A stretch of DNA of 64,000 bases, taken from the NCBI GenBank assembly GCA_037576215.1, contig JBANDB010000001.1, positions 6,324,001-6,388,000 on the forward strand, read 5' to 3'. Below the pieces are notes generated by a model. It saw only the letters and a program-made list of their open reading frames with translations, searched no databases and was not told the origin of the DNA. Shown here piece by piece: positions 54,196 to 64,000 of this stretch (the stretch's first letter is position 1; each line of letters begins with the position of its first letter). The position numbers and the translations under genes were made by a program. The stretch comes from Armillaria gallica (taxonomy: Eukaryota > Basidiomycota > Agaricomycetes > Agaricales > Physalacriaceae).

Positions 54196-54707
54196 TGACC
54201 GTTCTATATGCATAGACTTGCTAATCGACCCAGACTCAGCAGACTCGGCAAGTTCAGCCATCCAGCCGATTGATTATTCTGGCAAATCAGCAAATCCTGC
54301 GATCCTGATCCCCCGATATGGCAAGTATTCTACAAGTTTGAGTGGATCAAAGTGCTTCTGTGGACAAGGAAAGTGGTATAATATTCATTGGATGTACTTA
54401 AACATTTGTCCAATATGTGCGGAACTTTGTGACCATATGTTCATCACAAATATACCCCGCGCTTGTGGCTGCAGCAGCCTACTTAGCTAATTTTCGTTTG
54501 TGTATGCGTGTCACTGTAATTATTCCAAGGTTGAGACCAAGTTCATTCATTGATGTTCATTTGTATGTGCATATCAGTACCATCAACCTTCTTTATTTGA
54601 CCCAACTACACACAGCTTCCCTTTACCACCATTCTCATTTTTTTTTGATCTCTCTGTTTCATCACTTTCTCACTCTTCTTTGGCTCCTTGTTCATCTGTT
54701 GGTCCCT
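54196..54707. other. Spacer with no confident gene
   Basis: Short frames only; T/C-rich stretch at 54630-54690 just upstream of the next ORF, which could be its promoter-proximal pyrimidine tract. Confidence 0.3.
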
Positions 54708-55263
54708 ATGGGTCGAATTACGGGCCCTGTAGCCGGGGGTTGCTCACACCAATTCCTTCATTCATTGTCCCGCCCTCCCGCGGCGTCTTCTGGAAGTTCT
54801 GAGACGACACCTAGGTACGTCTGTGAAACGTAGTCAATCTCCGTCGACGGTTCCAAACCAGATGCCCAGGGATGAGGAATTCAGTACCATTGCTATGGAT
54901 GCGTGCATGTCGCCCCACCCTCCCGTGGCGTCTTCTGAGAACTCTGATGCGGCGCCTAGGCACGTCTATGAAAATAGTCGCTCTGCATCGAGAATTCCAA
55001 CCGATACACCCAGAAACCCGACCACTGGGGCCCCTTGCTCACGCACTGATGAGAGTTCCAAAGTCATTGCGATGGACACATGCAACAGACACTACGGATC
55101 CTCTCTCAACGCCACCGATGCCAACAGTAGTATTCTGTCTAACGGCAAGGAAAAATCATCTTCATGCCTAGAGGCGGTGGGCGTTTCCCTGGTAATGTTT
55201 ACATGGCTTCGCAGGGTGATCTTTAGCTTGGGTCACCACAGTCGCAAGGTTAGAAGGCATTGA
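54708..55263 (+). CDS. Ser/Pro-rich ORF with two ~50-residue repeats and a frame change
   Basis: ATG at 54708 starts MGRITGPVAGG. A unit PPAASSGSSETTPRYVCE and its partner PPVASSENSDAAPRHVYEN lie about 50 codons apart, each followed by an (S)RSxSxxP segment and an IAMDxC segment. Between the first PRYVCE and RSQSPS the frame changes: the first unit has one extra base (GAAACGTAGTC against GAAAATAGTC), so the product is broken unless spliced there. The C-terminus (55190-55263) is hydrophobic then basic. I do not recognise the family. It converges on the interrupted minus-strand gene. Confidence 0.35.
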
Positions 55264-55454
55264 TATCACGGTGGCTCGTTTCCTCGTACCTTCACTGTTA
55301 ATTATTTCCGAAGTCACTTACGGTGTATTGTATGTACATTGCATGACATTCACTCATTCCTTGGCATCGTGGGTCTGGTCATATTTCACTTGTATTCATA
55401 TTTTCTCTAGCTTACTTGTATCTTGTTGTACTGTACAATTACTCTCTTGAACCC

Positions 55455-58400
55455 GGTGACAAATAAGACAGACTGGTTGTGTCAGCAGCAGATTCAATTG
55501 AGTTGTATTGATTATTAGAGCCTTTGCGATATATGTCAACTACTTTGCCGAGATAAAAGCGCTCAGTTCTTTGCATTGTAACAAGCTTTCCTGGTGATGA
55601 GCCTCCAGGCTCTGTATGCTCAGAATTCGCGGATTTTCCCTGCTAATTAACGCTACTATCCCTTCAACGGACTTTCAGCAAACCAATGATTGCACACTCA
55701 CTGATACCACTTTTATCCTACGGCAACCACCCCTTATGCGCTTTGTTATCCATCCCATCTTGCCACGCATCATAATTGCCGTACTTCATCACGGCAAGGC
55801 ACCTTCGATCGACAATCAGCCCAATATGGAATTGACGCATCACTCAGAAGCACCTAGTTGACGCGCTCATTGATCACTTAATGAAAATGACGTGATTGAT
55901 GCGAGTACCTTCCCAGCTACGGCAACTACAGACCGTGTTTACTAAGGCTGTTACTTTGCCAAGGCCTCAAGAAAAACGTTACCCCATGCGTATTCCTCAG
56001 TACGACGACTATCGCTCAGTAATCCACAGCTAAACAGCACCTAACGATCCGTGCATCGCTCAAGCAAAACCATACGGTTCGCATCCATACGCGGCAACGT
56101 CGACGAGTTGCTGTTACTTTAGAAGACCAAGGACCATATGTTACCTACGATTTTACAAAGCCAAGGCTTTACGGCCTTACTAAGTCGCATATCTACTCTA
56201 TTTATAAATTCGTACTTGTAGTATAAAAACTAGTTAGAAAATGTAGTTCAAGAGCAGTTCATCTCTAGTTGACCCCAGACTACATCAATTATCGTCTCGC
56301 TCTAGTCTATCGCCAGTAAACAACATTTATTCACTGTTCTATGGCAATATACCGTTTGCACCAGCATATTCTTGATTGCACGTCGACTCTTGAGCTCACC
56401 AGAGTTATCTCATGGTTTTAACTGTGAAGAGTCCTTCGCTACGCACTCTTCACTCTTAACACTATTGGTACATGCTCATACTGTGCCAATACGTGATCGC
56501 CGCGCTATACCTCGCCCCCGTTATCTTTTATAGGCCGTCATCGTTCCACCTTCACACCATTGGAGTTTTTACAGTTTCACTTTCGTCATCGTTATCGTCG
56601 CCCACTTGGGTAGTCTCCGAGCAGACTTAGGATCAGTTTCAGCCAGTTTTCGTATAGTATCAGTCCCCCGAGTGGACTTGAAGGTTAGTTTGACATAGGA
56701 TAGGATCATTTCAGTACCAGACAAGTTTAGACATCGACTCAGCACCCTCGCATCGTATAGGACCAGTATCACCACCAGTTTTCGTAGTTCCACGTTTTCT
56801 CTCGCCAGCCCACCCTCAGCACCTCATTCCGCGTTTATTTCGCCACTCGCAGTCCCCACGCCGTTTTCTCATCACTTTGCTCACCCACAGACTATTGCCG
56901 ACCGTTTAGTCTATTCTCCATTGTTCACCCCGCTCCAATTACCGTCGAGCAACGTTTTCAAGTCTCGCAGCACGTTTTCCCATACGGATTCATGGTATTC
57001 ACGTCATACCTGTTTTCGTTCCCTCTCATTTCGAGAGATCCCTACCGGCTTGAAGCCATAGCATTTAGTACTCGACTACCAAGCAGTACTACTTTGCAGA
57101 CTTAAAGTCGCAGTGTATTCTTGTGTATAGAGGAATTGTTCTACTGCACGGAGGTGCCCCAAACCACTCGCACACACGATCGCCTTGATTGCCATGCTAC
57201 TACGTTAATTACCCAATCTCATTCCGAGTTGGTGTTGCCATTGCCACAGAAGTCTTAGGCCCATCACCGGGGTAAGTGGCATAAATGTAGAAACATTCCG
57301 ATTTATCAGTGAGGGAACCACTAAAAAGAGGTGAGATAACTAGGTCACAAATTAAACACGAACGGACCTTGTGGATTCACAATAGCCTCTATTTGCTTGG
57401 CCACATTTTTCCACATCATCTCACAGTATTTCTGAGGCTTCTTGGCTTGGAGACCCGAGTCCAGATCTTGAGCAAGCCATAAACAATGCGACGCCTCCTT
57501 CAAGGATATTTTTCCATCAGTTGGTTCTTCCTGGAAGGCTGCCAATGCAAACTTTGGATTAAGGTGAACAATGCGCTCTGACCGAGTTGTTATTCCTAAT
57601 TGGAGTCGTTTGCGATATTTGACAAGTTTCAGGATGGAAACCTCTCCTGAGTCATCAAGAATCATACTCATCATGGATGGTATTGTCAGTGCGGCATTTG
57701 CAAACATGCTTGCTATCATTTCAGAATGGTCTGAATTACTATCAGGATTGGCGTCAGTGCCTGAGAAACTGATGTTATACCACTTGACTCAAGCTCCACC
57801 ACGGCAGAGGCAAAATCTGAACACAATGCCGCATCCTGCATGATACGGCTGAGATTGCTCGCAGAATCCAACTTGACTGCCGTCAGTTGGAGTCTCGAGT
57901 TCATCAAATTCCTCCTCTGAGTCTGTGTCGAGATCATTGAGGTCAGAATCATCTGGCTCCATATCTGATTGCTGGGCACCCTTCGTTGAGGCATCTTTTG
58001 CCTTCCTCTGCGAACACCCTGTGGGAAGCAATATAAGTGGCTTCTCAGCTCTCAGGATAGGTATGGGAATCCAGAGCACCTGCTGGCAGATCTGGCTTGC
58101 TTCTTTGAAAGCTATCTCAACCAGATGAGCAAGCTCTCCCACTGTGATTGTCACCAAGGATGCCTGCTGATCATCAGCGGTAAGGGGAGTCGAGTCAAAA
58201 TCGAGGACAACAACCCGGGGAATGAGAGGATCTTGAATGCCATGTCGTTTGCAGAAGAGCAAGAGAAGATTGTGAAGTTCTAAGCATCGAATACGTATGA
58301 GGATCTCTTTGGTGAAGGCCGATACTATATCAAAAATTTACATTGTACTTCAACATCGATAAATGCTGGGCTTGTCTTATGTGCCAGTATTGAACAGATT

Positions 58401-60904
58401 ATAGATTGAAGGAATCTGATTAGCCCAGTTCAACGAGAGAGAGAAGGTATAGTACACAATTAACTGGCTCGAATCTCGATGGAGAACAGACAAAGTATGG
58501 ACAGCTTTTTGTGACAAGGACCTAATGATCATGCCGTGGCTGCGATAAGTATGCACTCAACTGGTGTTAAACGACTGAATACGGATTATGTACCTTCCAA
58601 GGTTGCTCCAGACGTACATTCACCTGTTGACAATGCGGTCAAACAGAAGCGACCTGAATAGACAGTCCCCCCCCCTGGGAGAGGTGCCTCCAGTAGTGTT
58701 AGTAACACATCTCAACAATCTTCTGTCATTTCGTGCACCATTGAATGTTTTGAGCTTGCCTTCCCTCTCCTTTGGTAACGACTGCCCAAAGAACCAGGAC
58801 ATCAAGATTGACGCAAGCGGCAAACACCATGTCCATAATACACATGTTTGCTGCCTCTTCTTCCCCTTGCACTATTTTGAACATTTCGTTGCCACTAGGG
58901 ATCGTATACGTGTTTGCAGATCTTGGAAGATTGAAGCCTACATCCAGGAGGGAAGTAAACATTAGTCAAACACACAAGCGGGGTAGTAGTACTGGCAGTG
59001 ATGACGACATGACAAACCTGGAGACTATCTATGATGCGAGGGCTGTCCAAGGTTAGTGTTCCGATGGAAGACATTGTGTCACATACAGCTAAAAGCAGGG
59101 GGTAAGAATCAAAGGTGAATGAGACGAACTGGTTAGCTCACCCCGCAACGAATCGACTGACCACCTTTCATACATCTCAGGGTGCTTCAGTGTTTTTACA
59201 TCACTCGCTGTAGCAATAAGCCTTGTTGAATGCTCTATGGAAGCCCCACTATAGGCCACTAGAAATATGGGCACAGAGGACACAGATGAATGGACTTGAA
59301 TACACAGGCGAGGGGCCTTGTGTATTGTATCAGTACTTGTACTGGATGAAAAAGGGGAGGAGGAAGAAAGAGAAGAGGAGGATGGAGATGGGGATCAATA
59401 AAATGGCGATGTAGCGGGAGATGATGCAGCCTGACTAATAGGGCGCAAGCGTCCGTCTCCTAGCAAATCGGAGAGGTATGGTTGTAGGAAGCTTTGAAAC
59501 AGTGGTATGTCGCTATGGAAGTCCGCATACTTTTTTGTGAAGCTCATGCTTTCAGATAGGGCATTCCAGTTTGATGTTGGCAACATCTCATAGCTGAAGA
59601 GAATCAATTTGTCCGACGCTGCAGCTTTTGGGATTCTGGTACGAAATCTGCGTGGTGGGAAGGAGGAAGCGAGTGCAGGAAACAGTCAGCCCTTGACGGT
59701 TACGAATTTTGTTACACAAAGGCCTTTCTGAAAACGGACCATTGTCATTGAAACAGAACGACCAGAGATACTATCAAGGTAGTGTGAATGGTGCTTACCG
59801 TCTGACATTCTGGTCTGACAAGAGTTAAACATGAAGCGGGACCTCGAAGAATCTGACATAAGGTCTGAATGAGATGCCCCTAGTACAGATTATAGAGAGA
59901 CAATCTTACCTTGATATTACACTAAAAAACCATTAGACAGAGTCGTGTAGTATGAATAGGCAAATGAACCTGAACACGTCCCAACAAGGTCAGTGCAGGT
60001 AGTCACTCTGAATGAATAGGTAAACAAGCATGTCCCAGCAAGGTCGGTGCAGTTGCATGCTCACATACAGTTTGCATGCTAGTGATAGGTCAAGGTTGCG
60101 ATTGAAGCCGGCCGCCGCATATGCTGGCATGCGTCGCATGTGTGATTATGTAACTACTCCCTCCACGTGTTGGGACACGCTCGGACCGTAATTTGAAATC
60201 CAGATCCCACTCGGCTTTCCCTCGTACAATATCTTCGCGAGAAACTGTACATAACTCGCTGGCAGGTACTTGTGTATCTCTGCCTCAATTATCGTCTTAG
60301 CTCTATGTGCGGACATTTTATAATATGATCTGGCTGGTACGGATTCCCACAGGACTTGTTACTTTATTATCGATATTTGCCTGTCCTCGATACCACATTC
60401 TCAGTACTCTCGCCCCTTTGGACTGTAGCGATCAAATGTCAGTGTGGCCCTGCACGAGACATACAGCCCTCGGTGCTTAGCCTGCTTCACTTGGCCAACA
60501 AACCTAGCCAGTCACATCAGTCATCGGTAATGTTCTCTCAACGTATACATTGCATACAAAACTCACTTCTTTACCACAAAATTAGCCGTTCTCTCGTCAT
60601 CCCTTCCCCTTGTATTCACAAGAATGTGTCTGGCTCCACCCTTCATCACCAGGATGTCTCCCCTCCATCCTGACCCCGCTGCTCCCACTGTCCTTCGAAT
60701 GGCCATATTACACGCGAACCTCCTGTCATTCAAGCAGAAAACGTGCCAGATTCTGCTACCATTTTCCCGTGTTTCACCGTCACAATCCCGTGGTGAACAA
60801 CCTTGTTTCGAAAGACCAAGTCGACATTCCTTTTCATTCTTTACATTATCTTTCTCCTTCAATGTATTATCCATATGCATAGCATTTCTTCCATTTATGG
60901 ACAA
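55455..60904 (-). pseudogene. Multi-exon gene of an Agaricomycete family, split by a solo LTR
   Basis: Exons on the minus strand, from 5': about 60904-60555 (NMAIRRTVGAAGSGWRGD, ending at donor GTGAGT); about 59700-59135 (NWNALSESMSFTKKYADFH, then IPLFQSFLQPYLSDLLG, IQVHSSVSSVPIFLVAYSG, KHPEMYERWSVDSLRG, donor GTGAGC); about 59080-59020; about 58930-58720 (MCIMDMVFAACVNLDVLVLW); 58290-57345 (VLDFDSTPLTADDQQ, acidic LDTDSEEEFDELE, SLKEASHCLWLAQDLDSG), with frame changes near 57880 and 57720. A short intron (about 57336-57300) leads to NRNVSTFMPLTPG. There the LTR 55595-57266 intervenes, and the frame resumes at 55594 as GKLVTMQRTERFYLGKVVDI. From memory this pattern recurs in Agaricomycete hypothetical proteins; the function is unknown. 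It could represent two adjacent genes. Confidence 0.55.
55595..57266 (+). mobile_element. Long solo LTR, family A, copy 4, with target duplication
   Basis: Starts TGATGAGCCTCCAGGCTCTG and ends TTAGGCCCATCA. Flanks CCTGG (55590-55594) and CCGGG (57267-57271) form a 5-bp duplication with one change. It contains GTAGTATAAAAACTAG (about 56217), as in copy 1. It lies within an exon of the minus-strand gene. Confidence 0.8.
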
Positions 60905-61449
60905 CCTAGGTCATCATGCATACCAAAATCTGAGTGCTTTCATCTCAGTCTTGTACTATACCTCGTCGCCGATCTCACGTGCTGACTCTTGTCCAATGCC
61001 ATGCTTCCTATCTGAGCTCTACATAAATATGAGCATAAAATGAGCCAAAGAGGCTGAATATACATCGAAAACATCTAAAATATTCTCGGCATTGACTCAT
61101 CCTTCCCCATTCCGAGATAGTGAAAGCTTATTTTGCCTATTATTACTGCTTTCAGAAGAGGAACAGTTGGTGCCTCTTTTACATCTCCAGTCAATATTGC
61201 TGCTGAAGGAGTTCATGATAATTAAAAGTCATCACACTATGTACTCAAAGTATGCTAATGAATAATATATTGAGATCACTCTAACTCTCTTTAGCTCATT
61301 CTTGACTGGAAAAGGCTGATAAAATAGGTCTGATTATTTTAAACAATCGTAGTATAACATGCTGAGTTCAGTTCTGTGTTAAATTTTCCAGCTCTCAATA
61401 CTAGGTCGGCATTTTCGACCTCTGGTTAAATGATTACCCCCGTAGTGTG
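60905..61449. other. Intergenic; nothing recognised
   Basis: AT-rich sequence with no open frame of interest. Confidence 0.3.
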
Positions 61450-61965
61450 CATCTGAATGAACAATTGATGAACTGCCAAATGAAGAGTGACAAAGGACCG
61501 TGCTAAATCATTCATGCGTATCACACAGAGACAGCATTAACCAACAAGGTATGTATCGTATATACTTAGTACAAAGGTAGATACCAGCTGAGGAAGGTAA
61601 CAAAGGAGGAGGCCTGAAGTATTACCATAAAAGTTACGCACTCACATATAGTTTGTACGGTGAGCGTTACACCAGACACGAGCCAAGATGCTCTCCAGGG
61701 ACCAGATGGCAGACAAAGGAAATGCTGTGACTGAATTTAGAATTCAATTTGTTATCTTTCAATACACGTGCCGTCGCATCATGTCCGATCAGTGATCTTG
61801 GTTCTTCCTCTTCAACTTGTGTCCGGCGCCACACTCACAACCATACAAACTCTATGTAAGTATGACATATGGGTATACCTTGTTGGTAATTGCCCTTTGT
61901 CTCTGTGTGATACGCTTGAATGATATAGCACCGTCCTTTGGTTCATCGATTGTTCATGCAGACAC
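61450..61965. repeat. Imperfect inverted repeat upstream of the coiled-coil gene
   Basis: The reverse complement of 61450-61690 contains ACAAACTATATGTGAGTG, CCTTGTTGGT and TCTCTGTGTGATACGC. These appear in the same order at 61845-61920 as ACAAACTCTATGTAAGT, CCTTGTTGGT and TCTCTGTGTGATACGC. The arms surround a loop of roughly 100-150 bp, and the left arm has an insertion. It may be an old foldback element. Confidence 0.55.
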
Positions 61966-62233
61966 AGCAGCACCCGACAGTCTTGGCTGTGATAGAAGCT
62001 ATTCCTCGCGACTGTGGCCACATTCCATTATTACATATTGCTCTATCCGTCCGAATTTGTTCTATGTTCTTGGGCCCAATTTATCCGTTTCACGTATACG
62101 ACAAAGGAAGGGACATACATAACATGCCCTGCGTCTTCAATCAGCAAGCCTCCTTTGTTTCTTGTTGTCAAAGCTTCACTCACATTTGACCACTACCAAC
62201 CCTTGCTGCTTTTTTCCCTCCATCTCCTTCACA

Positions 62234-63098
62234 ATGTACTCACCCTCGACCTCTACTTCCCCGTACCGATGTACCTTGAAGCAAGAGAATGGCACAGATG
62301 ACCTGGAATCCTTTCCTGCTTCCAAGGTGGGTGACTCTTTGTCATTGCCATTGGGGCCGCCTTTCATTTCCATTCTAGACTCGAGTCGTCCATGTAACCG
62401 ATGACATGTATCAACAGCTTAGGACCAAGATCGTGGATCTCGAGAAGGAGATCGAGCAGTTCAAAAACACGGCACGTATTTCTTTGCCAAGTTCATGTTC
62501 GTATTCTGATAGTTTCGTGACCGTTAGGAGGCCGAGCTCCACACATCATTGTCATCGACGAGGGAACATGTGTGTTTGGTTTATCTTACTCATACATTCC
62601 GCCTAGTTGAATTGCTTTATCCACCCCAGATGGCCAATCTGCAGACAGTCCAAGATGGATTCTACGCCCAGGTCGGTGTCTTATGTTTCCCAGACTGATT
62701 TGCGACCTTATGGTGATGGACTCGCCATAGCTGTCTCAAGGCATTCTGACTACTTTGGAGAAAACGGCTCTCAAAGATCTCCAAAAAAACGTACGTGATT
62801 TGCAAGTGATTTGTGGTGGTGTCCATCATGTTCAATGTGATCTCTTTTTGACAGAGTGCGCTCGTGACTAACCTCAAAGCTACGCTTACTGCAGCTGAGA
62901 CTCAGGTGAGTGAAGCTGAACGGAAGCTGGAAGAAAGCCACAAGGAGCTCCAAGACCTGAAAACCCGGCGTTCTGTGATCACTGATGTATGTAGATGGCT
63001 ATTGTGATGACAATTTTCAAACCATCTAACCACTTTGATAGTTCGCTTCCCTTCAAGATTATCTCAAAGACTGCTTTATACGCATTTCTACTACGTGA
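62234..63098 (+). CDS. Seven-exon coiled-coil protein, apparently intact
   Basis: The model is 62234-62326, 62379-62471, 62528-62569, 62630-62671, 62731-62790, 62855-62986 and 63042-63098, with TGA at the end. The total of 519 nt gives 172 residues. Every intron falls between codons (phase 0). Five introns are GT-AG, and the second would be GC-AG (GCACGT...GTTAG). After a Ser-rich start (MYSPSTSTSPYR) the protein is almost entirely helical with heptads: LRTKIVDLEKEIEQF, ILTTLEKTALKDLQKN, LKATLTAAETQVSEAERK and LEESHKELQDLKTRR. There is no catalytic motif, signal peptide or membrane segment. A structural, tethering or oligomerising role is likely but unproven. Upstream CTTCACAATG is a good start context. 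Using GT at 62476 for intron 2 would shift the frame and lose the helix. Confidence 0.6.
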
Positions 63099-63249
63099 AG
63101 GTGCCAAGACTTTGACACCGTTCCCTCTTCGTTGTATTTCAGATCGCACTTAAATGAATACTATGATTTCAGTCTACTTTTATTTCACTAAAGGGTGAGA
63201 TGCCGATCACTGCCACCGTCGATCTGTTCAACTTCTTACTCAGACCGTG

Positions 63250-63335
63250 ACTCGCGTCCTGACTTGTGCCCGACGCCATGCTAGCTGTACGAACTTCATG
63301 TGGATATGTGGACATATCTTATGAACACCTACCTT
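63250..63335 (+). repeat. Dispersed repeat copy matching 61815-61885
   Basis: GACTTGTGCCCGACGCCA...GTACGAACTTCATGTGGATATG...CCTTATTGG resembles AACTTGTGTCCGGCGCCA...CATACAAACTCTATGTAAGTATG...CCTTGTTGG at 61815-61885. The two copies are direct repeats that flank the coiled-coil gene. Confidence 0.45.
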
Positions 63336-63419
63336 ATTGGACGGTTCCTGACTACCACAGCGCTGACTGATGCTGCGCTTGTTTTGGCTCTGTTTCTTCC
63401 TGCCTGTCATGGCTCGTAA

Positions 63420-63711
63420 TAGGGAGGGTCAGAGTTGTCAATTATGGGTCGATTATGAGACTGATTATGAACACGATTATGGACCCATAATCGTGCCATA
63501 ATCGACTTCGACTCTGACCACCCTTGTAAAAGACCCCAAAGTGTAATTATTATTAATACATAGACTACCCGCTACTTTGAGCAGCGACTTGTTATGTAAG
63601 GGCAATGGGATCCATAATCGGTCTCCATAATCGATTCCATAATCGGTCTCCATAATCGATTCCATAATCGATGCATAATCGACTCATAACCGGCGACTCT
63701 GACCCTCCCTA
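63420..63711. mobile_element. Foldback/MITE-like element with 16-bp inverted ends
   Basis: TAGGGAGGGTCAGAGT at 63420 is the exact inverse of ACTCTGACCCTCCCTA ending at 63711. Inside, CCATAATCG-type words repeat about ten times in both orientations (63450-63500 and 63605-63690), and an extra end-like copy CGACTCTGACCACCCTT lies at about 63508. The DNA reads TAAT across both borders (CGTAAT|AGGG and CCCT|AATA), so the duplication could be 2-4 bp. At 292 bp it has no coding capacity. Confidence 0.65.
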
Positions 63712-64000
63712 ATAAGAAGCTATTCGCATCGATTAATGTCTCCCTGATCCATGACTTTACAACTAATGATTGGCAAGAATGAATCGTTGGCTCTCTGATA
63801 TAACCAGTCAGGTGAGGGCCATCGCATATGCGTGGCAGTGCCGAGTCCTATGTTGAGATGTCAACCATGTTGTAGGATCTTATGGAAAAGCACATCCAAG
63901 GGGGAAAATGAGATTTAGAATTACATAATTGGAGAAGTATGCTCAGAGGCGAATCTGGCACCCGCTCAGATTCCTGTACCACCAATGACCCAAATGCCAG
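63712..64000. other. Right edge of window; nothing recognised
   Basis: No open frame or repeat that I can place. Confidence 0.3.

Noticed and set aside
58772..59056. Plus-strand frame of 94 codons
   Set aside because: Opposes exons of the interrupted minus-strand gene, which has splice sites and family-like motifs on the other strand.

Overview
The window looks like a repeat-rich, gene-poor stretch of a filamentous basidiomycete genome, most likely an Agaricomycete. The basis is short GT-AG introns of about 45-75 bp, Ty3/gypsy elements with chromodomain-type integrases, a Ulp1-MULE fusion transposase, a HET-like gene and several multi-exon families that I recall as multicopy in Agaricomycetes (from memory, not searched). 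I see no housekeeping gene, rRNA, canonical tRNA gene or CRISPR array. Nearly every long reading frame belongs to, or has been damaged by, a mobile element.

Layout. 1-2.1 kb: the edge of a minus-strand gene, cut by a long solo LTR. 3.8-8.2 kb: three small multi-exon genes of lineage-specific families: an apparently intact basic-region protein, a viroplasmin-like protein with an altered splice donor, and a divergently transcribed gene with one frameshift and one stop. 8.9-17.5 kb: a 5'-truncated Ty3/gypsy element with zinc knuckle, protease, RT, RNase H and integrase, followed by an unusual 3-kb coding region between pol and the 3' LTR. 18.5-22.7 kb: a direct duplication, a broken alpha/beta hydrolase and a cluster of tRNA-like (SINE-like) units. 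24.5-33.0 kb: a complete Ty3/gypsy chromovirus with 416-bp LTRs, a perfect 5-bp target duplication and a candidate self-priming site. 36-47.3 kb: solo LTRs, a hAT-like non-autonomous transposon with a perfect 8-bp target duplication, and a decayed Ulp1-MULE transposase gene that is itself split by a solo LTR. 50.2-52.1 kb: a HET-like pseudogene and a second remnant of the hydrolase. 52.5-60.9 kb: two more solo LTRs, one of which splits a multi-exon minus-strand gene. 62.2-63.1 kb: an apparently intact seven-exon coiled-coil gene, bordered by inverted and direct repeats and a small foldback element.

Common themes. (1) Long LTRs with palindromic ends (TGAT...ATCA) recur six times in two families. 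At least two sit inside older genes whose reading frame resumes across the insertion once one target-site copy is removed, so the relative order of events can be read. (2) The elements are being inactivated mainly by C-to-T and G-to-A transitions. Most premature stops are TGA where the conserved residue is Arg, and active-site changes (YIDD to YIDN, DSG to DSS) can also be explained by CpG decay. (3) Several genes outside the transposons are damaged in only one or two places and may be recently dead, polymorphic, or affected by assembly errors.

Limits. All domain calls rest on motifs read by eye and on remembered family patterns. Exon models were built by hand from GT-AG signals and reading-frame continuity. 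No database search, fold prediction or expression evidence was available.
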